DNA of 64,000 nucleotides from Pseudomonadota bacterium (GCA_023436885.1 JAEZHI010000041.1:124001-188000); one strand, 5' to 3'. Shown: positions 16,939-26,933, counted from the stretch's first letter. Notes: generated by a model not told the origin, from the letters alone. Made by a program: numbers and translations.

Positions 16939-17316
16939 TCAGCGATCGACCGGGCGGGAGCGGCCATTCTCGTCGATCGCCACATAAGTGAACTCGCCCT
17001 CGGTCACCTTCTCGTGCTGGTCGGTGATGAAGCGCCGCACCCACACTTCGATGCGGATGTGCATGGAGCTGCGGCCGACGCGGACGATGTCGGTGTAGAC
17101 GCAAAGGATATCACCCACCTTCACCGGCCGGTGGAATACCATGGCGTTGACCGCCACCGTCACGACGCGGCCGCCGCAGCGCTGCACGGCGGCCATGCCG
17201 CCTGCCGAGTCCATCTGGCTCATCAGCCAGCCGCCGAAGATATCGCCGTTGGCGTTGGTATCGGCAGGCATGGCGATGGTGCGGATTGTGAGTTCGCCGT
17301 GCGGCTCTTCCGACAT
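16939..17316 (-). CDS. Acyl-CoA thioesterase (YciA-type hotdog)
   Basis: The 125-residue single hotdog domain has ADTNANGDIFGGWLMSQMDSAGGMAA (residues about 18-43), which contains the catalytic Asn/Asp region of YciA. VAVNAMVFHRPVKVGDILCVYTDIVRVGRSSMHI follows. YciA enzymes hydrolyse a range of acyl-CoAs in the cytoplasm. The gene appears monocistronic. The length and motif order are normal for the family. Confidence 0.92.
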   Translation of the reverse strand: MSEEPHGELTIRTIAMPADTNANGDIFGGWLMSQMDSAGGMAAVQRCGGRVVTVAVNAMVFHRPVKVGDILCVYTDIVRVGRSSMHIRIEVWVRRFITDQHEKVTEGEFTYVAIDENGRSRPVDR

Positions 17317-17395
17317 GATTCCCGACCCGAGCTTGCTATGATTGTGAGGTCTTAGGCCAGATCATGCGGTGGGTGCAACCATTCCCTCCGAAAGA

Positions 17396-18208
17396 CTACT
17401 GAGCTTCGCCGCTACCCGACAACAGACGTGCCGAACCCCAGAGTGCCGTCCGAAAGGCATCGTCGAAGCTGACGCCGCGCACCGACCAGCGGTGTACCGT
17501 TCCGCCCTCTTCCAGCGCCCAGTCGACCACCCAGCCGAGATCGGCATCGCTCCAGACGAGACGACCGACCAGCGGCAGATCGCCGCCCGCTGCCTCGGCC
17601 GCCGCCTTGAGGGCCTCGGATGATGGATCGAGCTGAGCAGCATCGAGGTTGAGCGCCGCTGTTTCAGGCGGGAACACCACATCGAGGGCGATCAGGTTCG
17701 AGGCATTGGCAAAAGACTGGCGCATGGCGAGATCGCGCTGATTGTTAGCCGCCACCGTGTAACGCGTCGCCGGCTTCTGCACGTCGAGGAACACCGCGAT
17801 CACCGGCCGGCGCATCAGCCATGGCTTGCCGCCGAGATCGCCGATCAGCTTGTCGAGCGGCGCCGTCTTGAAGCGGCAGGTGAGATTATGGGGCCGGTCG
17901 TAGGTGCCCTGCTCGTCATGAACCGGCCGGCCTTCCAGGCGATCGCGATAGGAATAGGCCGCGACATAATCGGCCGCCCTCACCATCGCCGCCTTGGCCT
18001 CCGGTTTGGCGGCCAGCGTGGCATCGCCGGTGACGCGCGTCAGCACCCGTTCGAGACAGATGCCGAAGCCGGTCAGGCGGTTGGCCTCGCCCTGGCCGCT
18101 GACCACCACCTGCGATGTATAGATGTCGCTCGGCTCGAAAGCCGATGCGGGGCTGGCAAGGATTGCCAGAAGCAGCAAAGCCGGCGGAAACAAGTGAATG
18201 CGTCGCAT
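17396..18208 (-). CDS. DUF2066 domain-containing secreted protein
   Basis: From the ATG at 18208 the protein has 270 residues with a signal peptide (LFPPALLLLAILASPASA, cleaved about residue 23). The body matches DUF2066: a beta-rich start, ERVLTRVTGD, then W-rich repeats near the C-terminus (GRLVWSDADLGWVVDWALEEGGTVHRW). The function is unknown. Family members are periplasmic or lipoprotein-like. The product is probably exported. It lies 80 bp upstream of, and divergent from, the CGNR gene. Confidence 0.85.
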   Translation of the reverse strand: MRRIHLFPPALLLLAILASPASAFEPSDIYTSQVVVSGQGEANRLTGFGICLERVLTRVTGDATLAAKPEAKAAMVRAADYVAAYSYRDRLEGRPVHDEQGTYDRPHNLTCRFKTAPLDKLIGDLGGKPWLMRRPVIAVFLDVQKPATRYTVAANNQRDLAMRQSFANASNLIALDVVFPPETAALNLDAAQLDPSSEALKAAAEAAGGDLPLVGRLVWSDADLGWVVDWALEEGGTVHRWSVRGVSFDDAFRTALWGSARLLSGSGEAQ

Positions 18209-18287
18209 GGTTCCCCTCGCTATGGTGAGCTGAGACACTGTCAAAGACGCAACACGGACACTAAGTAACCCCATAAGAGGTTACACG

Positions 18288-18962
18288 ATGCGACAGGATC
18301 GATCAATGGACGAAGTACCAGCCTATTTCTCCGAGCTGGGGCGACTCAGGATGCTGGGTGGCGACGCGGCGCTCGACTTTGCCAACACCCGCCATTGGCG
18401 CGACGGCCGTGAGATCGATTTTCTCACCGGCTACAGGTCCTTGATCGATTGGGCTGTTGTCGCCGGCCTGCTCTCTCAAGGTGAGCATGACCGCCTTGAC
18501 GACGCCGAAAGTCTCATGCCACTGCAGGCTGCCGACGTATTCTCGGCCGCCGTCAGGCTGAGGGATATCTGGAAGATCTACCTCGGCGAAGCAACACGCA
18601 CCGAGTTGCCGACCGCGCCTCTCGATCAACCCCTCGAAGCGCTACGTCGCATGGTCACCGCGGCGTTGGGCCCGCCGGAGCTGGCCATCGCCGGGCTTCA
18701 GGCGGAAACGCTGGCCGGTGCCGACATGGCACTGCCGCTTGCCCGCGCAGCCCTCGCCATCGGCGCGTTCCTGGCCCTGCCGCACGCTGGCACGCTGCGC
18801 ATGTGCGAGGCCGACCCTTGCGGCGGCGTCTTCCTCGACACCAGCCGCTCGCAGAAGCGCCGCTGGTGCGCCATGGATTCATGCGGCAATCGCGTCAAGG
18901 CCCAGCGCCACCGGCTGCGTCTGAAGGCCGAGGCGGTCGAGCCGGAAAAGAGCAAGGCATAG
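18288..18962 (+). CDS. CGNR zinc-finger protein with ABATE domain
   Basis: The protein has 224 residues; an internal ATG at 18306 is an alternative start. The N-terminal ABATE-like domain has GGDAALDFANTRHWRDGREIDFLTGYRSLIDWA. The C-terminal zinc finger (about 180-215) has CEADPCGGVFLDTSRSQKRRWCAMDSCGNRVKAQRHR, with the diagnostic CGNR. These proteins are thought to be stress-linked transcription regulators. No partner is obvious nearby. Confidence 0.9.
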   Translation: MRQDRSMDEVPAYFSELGRLRMLGGDAALDFANTRHWRDGREIDFLTGYRSLIDWAVVAGLLSQGEHDRLDDAESLMPLQAADVFSAAVRLRDIWKIYLGEATRTELPTAPLDQPLEALRRMVTAALGPPELAIAGLQAETLAGADMALPLARAALAIGAFLALPHAGTLRMCEADPCGGVFLDTSRSQKRRWCAMDSCGNRVKAQRHRLRLKAEAVEPEKSKA

Positions 18963-19001
18963 CGGTGGGCCGCCCCCGACTCCCGCGCTGCCACAAGGAC
19001 G

Positions 19002-20030
19002 TTAGTCAAGGAACGGCGCAACGAGCGCGCCGCCGCGCTCCGGCAGCGCGTTGAGGCCAGCCGGCAGATCGAGCGGCGATTTGGCCCCGAGGTTGCGATC
19101 GATCAACGCGCCATAGCTTCCAAAGGCATCGATCAATCGCTTTTGCCAGTCGGCATCGAGACCATCGTCGGTCAGCGGCACCGGCAAGGCCGAAACGCCG
19201 CCGACAGTCCAGCGGTTCGATGGCCTGTCTCCGGCCATCAGCGTATGGACCGTCCAGGCGACGATTGACGTCCACGCGCCGTCGTCGAGGCTGGTGGCCG
19301 AGAGAATTGGGTAGGCCTCCAACGCGTCCGGAAGGATGACGCTCTTGAGCCCGTTGGCACCACCCTCGAGCGCCATCATGGCGAGCGCCGTGCGTTCACC
19401 GGCAATGGCGTGGCAGGACTGGGCGTCATAGGCGTCCAGCATCTCGCCTTCCTCGGTATAGGGATGCGGGCGCCAGTCCGTCTTCGTGGCTTCGAAATAA
19501 GCCGACAACAGGCGCTCGGCCGACGATCCCGTCATGAAGCAGATGCCCTTGCCGGCATCGACGTCAGCGAGATGGCGAGCACCATCGGCAGCCGGCACCA
19601 TCACGGCAACGCTTTCGATGAACATTGCCGGTCCTGGAACCATCTTGCCGATAACGCCGGCCGCATGCATTTCACTGGCAGTCAGGAAGGCGACGTCATC
19701 CTCTCCTGCGCTCAGGGCCGCCAGATCGTCGGCTTCGTCGTAACTGTGGAAGGCGATCTTGTCGGGTGAGCCGAGGACAGCGTCCGCCATCGCCCGACAG
19801 AGATCGACGGCCAATCCATGCCAGGGGGTCGTGGTCGGCTCCTGACCAGCCTGATCGGCGCTGGCGGCTTGCACTTCACCGTAGTCGACGGCAATACCCG
19901 GCCGCTCGAAGCTGCCGCAATGGACGACACCGGCGGCGCGAATGCGGTCGAGTATCGGACCGGCATCAGCCGGTACAAGGCCCATGGCAAGCGCCAGCAC
20001 GGAGAACAAAATCAGGCAGATCGAGCGCAC
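19002..20030 (-). CDS. Amino-acid ABC transporter substrate-binding protein (AapJ/BztA-like), orphan
   Basis: The 342-residue protein starts with GTG at 20030 and a signal peptide (ICLILFSVLALAMGLVPADA). The body is a family 3 solute-binding domain with the AapJ-like opening ILDRIRAAGVVHCGSFERPG, then GLAVDLCRAMADAVLG and MTGSSAERLLSAYF. AapJ-type proteins deliver amino acids to an ABC permease. No permease or ATPase gene is adjacent, so this copy is an orphan. It may share another transporter or have a different role. Confidence 0.83.
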   Translation of the reverse strand: MRSICLILFSVLALAMGLVPADAGPILDRIRAAGVVHCGSFERPGIAVDYGEVQAASADQAGQEPTTTPWHGLAVDLCRAMADAVLGSPDKIAFHSYDEADDLAALSAGEDDVAFLTASEMHAAGVIGKMVPGPAMFIESVAVMVPAADGARHLADVDAGKGICFMTGSSAERLLSAYFEATKTDWRPHPYTEEGEMLDAYDAQSCHAIAGERTALAMMALEGGANGLKSVILPDALEAYPILSATSLDDGAWTSIVAWTVHTLMAGDRPSNRWTVGGVSALPVPLTDDGLDADWQKRLIDAFGSYGALIDRNLGAKSPLDLPAGLNALPERGGALVAPFLD

Positions 20031-20093
20031 ATTAGGGTCTCGTCGGCGGGTTGTCGGTCGCTGGCGGTGGCATCGTCCGCGACCAGTAAGCCG

Positions 20094-22352
20094 TCAGTTG
20101 CGCGCGGGCAGCGTGCCCGGCAGGGCGTTGAACTTGGCGACGGCGATCGTCTTGTCTCCAACGTTGACCGCCGCCGGGATCTCGTTGCCGATCCCCTGCA
20201 CTTGGTCCTCAGGCGTGATGCCGATCGCCTTGCAGGCATTCAAGCCATAATGCGGCAGGCTGTCGATCACCGTTTCAGGTGTGATGGCGAAGCTCGCCGG
20301 CAGCGGATCGGCCTCGCCCTTCAAACGCTTGGGCGAGAAGCCGGACAGCAGGCTGTCGGTGATCGGCGACGGCGTATCGCGCGGGCCGAGATACTTCTGC
20401 TCGAAACCGGCCGGACCAAACTTGTTGAATTCCGGCGAGTTGCCCTTCTTGAGGGCGTCAGCCTCGTCGGGCAGCGACGACAGCGCCGGCTCGTTGAAGA
20501 TGGCGTTGATCGTCTCGATGACCGAGTTGTGGTCGCCTTCGGCGTGCGACACCACGTGAGTGCGGGCATAGGGAGAGATCAGCGTCAGCGGAATGCGAAC
20601 GCCACGGGCGATCGGCAAGCCGTCCGGACCGTAGGACAGGACGCGCGGAGCGACGTGATCGTAGAAGCCGTCGGACTCATCGTAGGTGATGACGATTGCG
20701 CTCTCGGCCCAAAGCTTCGGGTTGCTGGCGACGGCGTTGACGATCTTCGCCATCGTCGACTCGGTGATCTGATGGTCGGTATAGCCCGGATGATCGTCGT
20801 CGCCATTCTTGGCCGCCGACACCTTGGCGACGTCGCCGGCCGAAAGATCTGCATTGAGGCCGACCATCGAATGCTGGCCGATCTGGTTCTGGAAGCCGCC
20901 ACGGATGTAGAACACGCCGCCGTCGGGCAGCTTGTTCTCGGCGGTGTCGGTGAAGAAATCGGTCAGGCTGCGCATGTTGGCGGCAGCGGCCGGCGTATTG
21001 GCGAGATAGCCGAAATAGGCCGGACCGTTGTGGTGCAGCACATAGCCGTTGTGCGAGGCAGCGCCATTGCCGGTCACCGCGGTGCCCGAAGCCGCGCCGG
21101 CAAGGCCATCGGCGTCGGTTGCCTCGAGGCCATAGCCCTCCTGATACCAGCGCCAGCTGACCGGCATATGGTTCAGCTTGGCAAGATAGGCGAGATCCTT
21201 CTGGATATCGGCAAGATCGGTCTTATTCGGGCTGAGGTTGCCGGCAAGCACTTTGCCCGCCGAGCCACCCATCAGCGTCAGCGGCACGGTCGCGTAAGTC
21301 TGGTTGATTTCGACCTGCGCATCGGCGCGCGAGTCGGTTGGGCTCGACGGCTGACGCGCCTCGCCGGTGGTCGGATCGATCTGCGAGCTGTAGTAGGGCT
21401 GCGGGTCGTTGAACACAGGGACGCCATAGGTGCTGCCCTGCTTGTAGGGCACGCCCTTGAACACGCCTTCCGAAACAGTGCCGGCCGGATAAGCGGCCGC
21501 CTTGTCGGTGTCGTTGCCGTTCGGGCCGTGCTTGACCCATTGGGTTTCGCCAGCCTGGCCGGCGATCATGGCGATGGCGTTCGGCGTCGACGGCGTATCC
21601 TCGGTGGCGAAGATGTTGTCGAACAGCGCGAAGTGGCTGGCCCAGTTCCAGGCGAACGGCGTCGTCTCGCAGTCGGTATGGCTCATGACGAGACGCGAGA
21701 ACTGCACCGCCTGAGAAATAGTGGCGGGCGCGTTGGCAACGGCCGGCTGCGAATGCTTGTTGAACTCGTCCTGGGCAAACCGATCCATCTTGGCGACATT
21801 GTCGGCGCCAACATCGATCTTGAGGGCTAAGCCAGTCCACAGCGACTGCTTGCCGTCGATGGTGGCGAAGCTGCCGTGGCTGTGATCGACACTGTCGACG
21901 GCCGTCGAACCGTCCTTGAGGCCCAGCCGAAACGGCTTCACCGCGTAGGCAATGCCATCGGCCTTGTCGACGACCTGCTGGGTGAATCCGGCCGTCTGAT
22001 CGGCGGCGCGCACCTTGTCGGCACCGTTTTCGTAACCGTCCGAATAGAGACCGTTGGCGCCGGGAAACGTGCCGAATTCGTTGTCGAAGGAACGGTTCTC
22101 GTTGAAGATCACGAAGACATACTTGATCTTCTTGCGTAGTAGCTTCGCGATCTGATCGTCGCTGAGCTTAGGCTCACTGGCCGGATCGACGTAATATTTG
22201 GCGATGTCGCCGGTCGGATTGGGTTGGGCCGTCACCCCCGTCAACCCAGAAGCGGAGGCCTGCACCGGCACCATTTGGGCGACCAGGGCAAGTGCGACGA
22301 AGCTCTTGAGCCAACTGGCATTCCGACGACAAATGTTGCTGGATTTCGTCAT
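20094..22352 (-). CDS. Phosphoesterase family protein (acid phosphatase / phospholipase C type)
   Basis: From the ATG at 22352 (GGAGG upstream) the protein has 752 residues with an N-terminal signal-like segment (FVALALVAQMVPVQASA). The catalytic core of the PF04185 phosphoesterase family is clear: IKYVFVIFNENRSFDNEFGTFPGANGL (about 115-140) with the metal-binding ENRSFD motif, and near the C-terminus YDESDGFYDHVAPR and RVPLTLISPYARTHVVSHAEGDHNSVIETI. Such enzymes (AcpA, PLC-B) hydrolyse phosphate esters in the periplasm or outside the cell. A role in phosphate scavenging is likely. The gene stands alone. Confidence 0.88.
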   Translation of the reverse strand: MTKSSNICRRNASWLKSFVALALVAQMVPVQASASGLTGVTAQPNPTGDIAKYYVDPASEPKLSDDQIAKLLRKKIKYVFVIFNENRSFDNEFGTFPGANGLYSDGYENGADKVRAADQTAGFTQQVVDKADGIAYAVKPFRLGLKDGSTAVDSVDHSHGSFATIDGKQSLWTGLALKIDVGADNVAKMDRFAQDEFNKHSQPAVANAPATISQAVQFSRLVMSHTDCETTPFAWNWASHFALFDNIFATEDTPSTPNAIAMIAGQAGETQWVKHGPNGNDTDKAAAYPAGTVSEGVFKGVPYKQGSTYGVPVFNDPQPYYSSQIDPTTGEARQPSSPTDSRADAQVEINQTYATVPLTLMGGSAGKVLAGNLSPNKTDLADIQKDLAYLAKLNHMPVSWRWYQEGYGLEATDADGLAGAASGTAVTGNGAASHNGYVLHHNGPAYFGYLANTPAAAANMRSLTDFFTDTAENKLPDGGVFYIRGGFQNQIGQHSMVGLNADLSAGDVAKVSAAKNGDDDHPGYTDHQITESTMAKIVNAVASNPKLWAESAIVITYDESDGFYDHVAPRVLSYGPDGLPIARGVRIPLTLISPYARTHVVSHAEGDHNSVIETINAIFNEPALSSLPDEADALKKGNSPEFNKFGPAGFEQKYLGPRDTPSPITDSLLSGFSPKRLKGEADPLPASFAITPETVIDSLPHYGLNACKAIGITPEDQVQGIGNEIPAAVNVGDKTIAVAKFNALPGTLPARN

Positions 22353-22853
22353 GACCCCGCCTCCACAGCTGAGCAATTCCGGCAAAGGAATTATGACGAG
22401 CCAAAGTATCTGTCCAGTTCATAAATGTGTCACACGCGGATAAACCGCGATATAAAGAAATAATAAAATGTATATACACCCCAACAGACGACACGCATCA
22501 AGCCACAAAGCCGACACGCCACCACAAACAACGGATATTTCTTCAGAGACACAATCGTAATGAAAAAATGATCTCGAAACCGGCATCAACAACAACGACG
22601 AATTCCACAGGGGATAATCAACGCGTGCACAGGATTAGATGCCGTTAAGCTTAGCTCAATGCTATCCGCTTTGCGGCATCTTGTTTCGAGCGCGTGCTCC
22701 GACGAACCCCAACACCTGCTGAGCCCGCTTGAACAAGAGCGTCCGCCGCCCGGAAGCCGACCCAACCGACGTACAAATCCGCCGCAAACGGCCAAAGCGT
22801 CTGCAACGTCCCTAGCGCCCAAGATCAGGGCAGACGACAGGATCGGACGGCAG
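22353..22853. other. AT-rich intergenic stretch without recognisable gene
   Basis: About 500 bp lie between the phosphoesterase start and the end of hlyU. The part at 22430-22640 is AT-rich and probably holds the phosphoesterase promoter. I see no confident operator, RNA or coding signal. Confidence 0.5.
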
Positions 22854-23138
22854 TCAGTCGAAGACCGACTTGCCCAGCTGATCGACAATCAGCCGGCCCT
22901 TCTCAAAGGCCATGTCCTTTGCGGTGTCGGCATCAGAGAACTTGTCAGCTCGGATGAAGCGGTGCTCGCGCGTGATGCCGTTTTCTTCCAGGCTGACCAC
23001 GCCGCAGAGCTGCCACTGGCCACCATCCTTGAAGGGCGTCGCGGCGATCTTGAAGCCCTTGTACTCCTGCGTCTCGGCCGGCTTTTCCGCCGCCGGGGCG
23101 CTGTCACCAAGGCCGAACAGTTTTTTCAGGAACGACAT
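22854..23138 (-). CDS. HlyU family transcriptional regulator
   Basis: From the ATG at 23138, with GGAGG about 5 bp upstream, the protein has 94 residues starting MSFLKKLFGLG. The body (YKGFKIAATPFKDGGQWQLCGVVSLE, then HRFIRADKFSDADTAKDMAFEKGRLIVDQLG) matches the PF10115 HlyU family named after the Vibrio haemolysin activator. In alphaproteobacteria its target is mostly unknown. No haemolysin gene is close. The gene appears monocistronic. Confidence 0.87.
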   Translation of the reverse strand: MSFLKKLFGLGDSAPAAEKPAETQEYKGFKIAATPFKDGGQWQLCGVVSLEENGITREHRFIRADKFSDADTAKDMAFEKGRLIVDQLGKSVFD

Positions 23139-23300
23139 GAGCTTCCTCCGATTTCGCTTACCCAGCAATAAGGCGGCGCGAGGACGAGGGCAAGGCGCAC
23201 GGCCCGGCACATCCGTGGACTAACCAATCAGCGTAATTTGAACGTCATGGAACGCTCTGTTAGGTTGCCGAGCCGCAATCAGGAGTCAGATCAGAAGCAA

Positions 23301-25322
23301 ATGAGTTTTGGGAACCAACGGCCCGGACAGGCGCTGTTCCGCAACGATGTGCATGCACTGAGGGCGCTCGCCTCCGTCTTCGTTCTGATCTTCCACCTCA
23401 ACCCCGATATATTGCCCGGCGGCTTCGCTGGGGTCGACATCTTCTACGTCATTTCCGGTTTCGTGATCTTCCGCGGGCTGTTCGCCGATGAGAAGCACCG
23501 TGGCGTAGTTGCCTTCTACCGCCGCCGCTTTTTCCGCATCTTCCCCAATATCATCGCCACTACCGCCGTGACGCTCGCCGTCGGCTTCGTGCTGATGACG
23601 CCCGACGAATTGTCGAGCCTCGGTGGCTCAGCGCTGGCCTCAGTGCTTTCGGTCTCCAACTTCTATTTCGCCGATCGTCTCGGCTATTTCGCACCGGCCG
23701 TCACGGTCACACCGCTCATTCACTTCTGGTCGCTGGCCGTCGAGGAACAGTTCTACATCCTGACACCGCCGCTCCTTATGCTGTTTGCCTGGTGCCGGAC
23801 CACGCGTCGCATCGTCATCGGCATTCTCACGATCGTCGCCCTGTCCTTTGCCGCCAATTGCCTGATGGTCTACGGTCTCAAGGACACGACCAAAGCTTTC
23901 TATTTTCCCTTCACCCGCTTTTGGGAGATCGGGCTCGGCGTATTGCTGGCCGCCGTTGAGCCTTACGTCAGCCTCAGGCCTCTGGCACGCCGTCTGGCGC
24001 TTGGCCTCAGTGTCGCCGGCTTCGTCGCGACTGGTTTCGCCCTGTCGGCGGAGCTTCCCTTCCCAGGGCTCGCAGCGCTATTACCGACGCTGGCCGTGAC
24101 GCTGTTCATTGTCGCCCGCGCCGATGCCGAGCCGAACGCCCTGCGGTTCTTCAAGCTCCGTCCCATCGTCCTCCTTGGCGATCTTTCCTACGCGCTCTAC
24201 ATCGCGCATTGGCCGATTATCGCCTTTTGGAACATCCTGCGTGGCACCGAAAAGACTTGGCAGGCCGAACTGGTTCTGCTCGCCCTCTGCCTTGCCGCCG
24301 CCGTTGCCCTGCGCCAGCTGGTCGAGCTGCCATTCATCCGGCTCGGCAGCCGACCGAGCGTGGCACGCCCGGCACTTGGTCTTGTCGGCGGCGTCGCCGC
24401 ACTGACCCTCGTTGCCGTAGCCGCCGTGCTGACCAACGGTTTTCCGGTTCGCCTCAACACGGAGGCACGAGATCTGATCGCTCGCGTGAACGCCGCTCCT
24501 CACCATGGCGCGAGCTGCCGAACGCCTGGCATCGGTTATGTCGCGCCAACCAGTCATTTCGCGCTATGCGGTGCCGATACCCCACCACGCTATCTGGTGG
24601 CCGGCGACTCTCACGCCGGCATGATAGCCGCCGAACTGAACGGACGTCTCGCCGAGCACGGCTTTTCAGGCCTGCTCTCCACCATGGCCGATTGCCAGAT
24701 GTTGTTCGGCACCACGACGGCCAAGGCGAAAAACCAGACGCACTGTGCTGCTTTGCACGCCGATATACTGAAGGTAGTCCGACAAGAGAAAATCGACCTT
24801 GTCATCCTGGTCAACCGCTGGGCCAACATCGTCTCGCCCGTTCGCGCGCCTTATGACGGCGGCAAGCCCAAAGGCCTCTACGACGCGACAAAGGGCGAGC
24901 CGGTTACCTTCACCGAAGCGCTCGACCGGACAATCCGGGCGATTCGGGAAGCAGGCGCCGACGTGCTCATCGTTTCCCCGGTTCCGGAATTCAATTTCAA
25001 CGTTACATCCGCGGTATTGCGGCAAGCCCAAATCGGCGTGCCCGCTCCCAAGGCACACCGGACCGAGGTCGATCTCCGCCAGTCCTATGTCATGCCGGCC
25101 ATGTTGGCCGCTCGCAAGGAAGACGGCGTCAGCGTCATCGATACCGACGACACGCTTTGCGACACCGCCACCTGCGCCTATGAACGCGATGGCCTGCCGC
25201 TATACGAAGACGCAAACCACCTGAACGCCATCGGCGCTGAGTTGGTGACCGCGCCGATCGCTGACGCAGCGAGAAAAATCCTCGACAGGCGGGCAGCACT
25301 AAGCCCACTTGCCAATCCATAG
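23301..25322 (+). CDS. Acyltransferase 3 family protein with C-terminal SGNH domain (OafA-like)
   Basis: From the ATG at 23301 the protein has 673 residues. The N-terminal part (about 12-370) is an Acyl_transf_3 membrane domain with DVHALRALASVFVLIFHLN, GGFAGVDIFYVISGF and about ten helices. The C-terminal part (about 420-673) is an SGNH hydrolase-like domain with the GDSH block (YLVAGDSHAG) and the DxxH-like DANHLN at the end. Such proteins O-acetylate LPS, exopolysaccharide or peptidoglycan at the cell surface. A fragment of a close paralogue lies at 32657. Confidence 0.9.
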   Translation: MSFGNQRPGQALFRNDVHALRALASVFVLIFHLNPDILPGGFAGVDIFYVISGFVIFRGLFADEKHRGVVAFYRRRFFRIFPNIIATTAVTLAVGFVLMTPDELSSLGGSALASVLSVSNFYFADRLGYFAPAVTVTPLIHFWSLAVEEQFYILTPPLLMLFAWCRTTRRIVIGILTIVALSFAANCLMVYGLKDTTKAFYFPFTRFWEIGLGVLLAAVEPYVSLRPLARRLALGLSVAGFVATGFALSAELPFPGLAALLPTLAVTLFIVARADAEPNALRFFKLRPIVLLGDLSYALYIAHWPIIAFWNILRGTEKTWQAELVLLALCLAAAVALRQLVELPFIRLGSRPSVARPALGLVGGVAALTLVAVAAVLTNGFPVRLNTEARDLIARVNAAPHHGASCRTPGIGYVAPTSHFALCGADTPPRYLVAGDSHAGMIAAELNGRLAEHGFSGLLSTMADCQMLFGTTTAKAKNQTHCAALHADILKVVRQEKIDLVILVNRWANIVSPVRAPYDGGKPKGLYDATKGEPVTFTEALDRTIRAIREAGADVLIVSPVPEFNFNVTSAVLRQAQIGVPAPKAHRTEVDLRQSYVMPAMLAARKEDGVSVIDTDDTLCDTATCAYERDGLPLYEDANHLNAIGAELVTAPIADAARKILDRRAALSPLANP

Positions 25323-25398
25323 CCGCCTCGGATGGTCGCGAGACAGGCTGCGATGTCGCGAAGATCGAAGTCTCACGACCAGCAAAAATTGCGAATCT

Positions 25399-26088
25399 TC
25401 ATTTGGATCGACTACAGAGCGAAGCACGCTGTTGGCCTTTATCGCCTTGGCGATCAACGACCAAAGCATCGTCGGGCCGTCTGCAGAGAGCGATGGCCAT
25501 GCCGATCAGGTCCACCACCGGAAGCAGTGTTTTGGGAATGATGGCGGGCTGGGCGGAGAGCAAGGCGCCGCCGAAGACGATGCGTTCGATGCCGGCCTGC
25601 CCTTGAAGGCTGCGAACTGCCACGGCGACCGCGTCCTGGTCGATCGACGCCGATGCGGTGGCGACGGGATAGATCGCGCCGATGGCTGCATCGATCCGGG
25701 CTTTGGCGGCATCGCGCCAAAGCTGTTCGGCCCAGAAGCGCGACGTCGTGACGATGCCGATCTTGCCCTCATCGGCGCGAGCCGCCTGAACACAGGCATC
25801 CCAGAGCGATATGACCGGAATTTCCAGCTGGCGCCGCGCCTCCGCGATAGCCAGATCACCAAAACAGCCGAGCAGGACGGCATCATGGAGCCGAGCGAGT
25901 GCGGGCAGCTCGGCGGCAAGATTTGTCCGCGCCGCTCTGATCGTTTCCTCCGAACCGATGAAGGCCGGGCCCGTCGCCGCGGTCACGGCTTCGAGTTCGT
26001 CGCCGGCGCCAAGACGGCCTTGAACCACGCCGGCAAGCTGATCGGTCAGCGCGGCATTGGTGTTCGGATTGAAGAGCAGAAGGCGCAT
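25399..26088 (-). CDS. Asp/Glu/hydantoin racemase family protein (allantoin-racemase-like)
   Basis: From the ATG at 26088, 1 bp after the GntR stop, the protein has 229 residues. It has the family opening MRLLLFNPNTNAALTDQL and two cysteine-containing active-site regions (DAVLLGCFGDLAIAEA and the later GGALLSAQP region), although the second position lacks the usual cysteine. The family includes hydantoin racemase and HpxA-type allantoin racemase. With the PuuE-like deacetylase and the ABC transporter nearby, allantoin or a hydantoin is the likely substrate. The frame is open upstream inside the GntR gene, but that part is not homologous. Confidence 0.82.
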   Translation of the reverse strand: MRLLLFNPNTNAALTDQLAGVVQGRLGAGDELEAVTAATGPAFIGSEETIRAARTNLAAELPALARLHDAVLLGCFGDLAIAEARRQLEIPVISLWDACVQAARADEGKIGIVTTSRFWAEQLWRDAAKARIDAAIGAIYPVATASASIDQDAVAVAVRSLQGQAGIERIVFGGALLSAQPAIIPKTLLPVVDLIGMAIALCRRPDDALVVDRQGDKGQQRASLCSRSK

Positions 26089-26089
26089 G

Positions 26090-26848
26090 TCAGCCGCCCT
26101 CGCCTTCCTCGTGCGACCGAGGGCCATGGGCGCCGACGCCGAGATCGGCGAAGATGGTCGCGAGATCCTGCGGCTCCTCATGTACGGCATCGAAGGCGAG
26201 GCGGTTCTCCATCGCGGCGAGATGGGCCTCCATCGCGGCCACAGCCCCTTCGCGGTCGCGTGCCAGGATGCGGCCCACGATGTCGGGATGCGCATCCGGT
26301 GAGCAATCGTCGGCGCCGCCATGCTGTTCGAAGGTGGCGATGATGAGCGAAGTGCGAAGCACCAGTTCATCCACGAAGCGCGCAAGAACGGCATTGCCCG
26401 AAAGCTGCGCGATGAGGCCATGGAATTCTCCGGTGAGGGTCAGTGTGCTCCAGCGATCCTGCTCGTCATGCGCATGTTCGCGCCCGATATGGTGCTGAAG
26501 CGCCTCAACCATCGTCTCGTCAAGGCGATCGATCAGTTGCAGGACGGCCTGCTTCTCGAGCACGCGGCGGGTGGCGAAGATCTGCTTCGCCTCGTCCACG
26601 CTCGGCTGCGCCACATAGGCGCCGCGATTGGGATAGAGGCGGATGATGTTGCGCGCGCCGAGATATTCGAAGACCTGCCGGATATGGATCCGATTGCTGT
26701 CGAAGGCCTCGACGAGCTGATCCGCGACGAGTTTCGTTCCGGGCTTGATCCGCTTGAGACTGATCGCCTTCAACAAGCCGCGAACGACCGGATCATCATC
26801 CATCGGGAGCGCCGGCGGCGCTTCGAGCGGTCTCTTCTTGCGGGGCAT
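26090..26848 (-). CDS. GntR family regulator (FadR/FCD type)
   Basis: The 252-residue protein has an N-terminal winged helix (about 20-80: LKRIKPGTKLVADQLVEAFDSNRIHIRQVFEYLGARNIIRLYPNRGAYVAQP) and a C-terminal FCD domain (about 90-220, with the metal-binding histidine pattern in EFHGLIAQLSGN). It is the first gene of a two-gene unit with the racemase and is divergent from the ABC transporter operon. Two palindromes in the shared promoter are its likely operators. It probably represses uptake and catabolism until the substrate is present. Confidence 0.9.
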   Translation of the reverse strand: MPRKKRPLEAPPALPMDDDPVVRGLLKAISLKRIKPGTKLVADQLVEAFDSNRIHIRQVFEYLGARNIIRLYPNRGAYVAQPSVDEAKQIFATRRVLEKQAVLQLIDRLDETMVEALQHHIGREHAHDEQDRWSTLTLTGEFHGLIAQLSGNAVLARFVDELVLRTSLIIATFEQHGGADDCSPDAHPDIVGRILARDREGAVAAMEAHLAAMENRLAFDAVHEEPQDLATIFADLGVGAHGPRSHEEGEGG

Positions 26849-26933
26849 TTCCCATCCTGTCTCAAATGGATTGCCGGCACCATAAAAGGGCCCGTGCCCA
26901 TTTGGAAGTCACTTCTGGCTGAAATTCTAAGCA

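Noticed and set aside
19818..21830. Rightward 670-codon frame
   Set aside because: Antisense shadow of the phosphoesterase; no family similarity is visible.
22405..22440. Possible PhoB box before the phosphoesterase
   Set aside because: Two TGTC elements occur, but their spacing (about 18 bp) does not fit the 11-bp direct repeat of PHO boxes.
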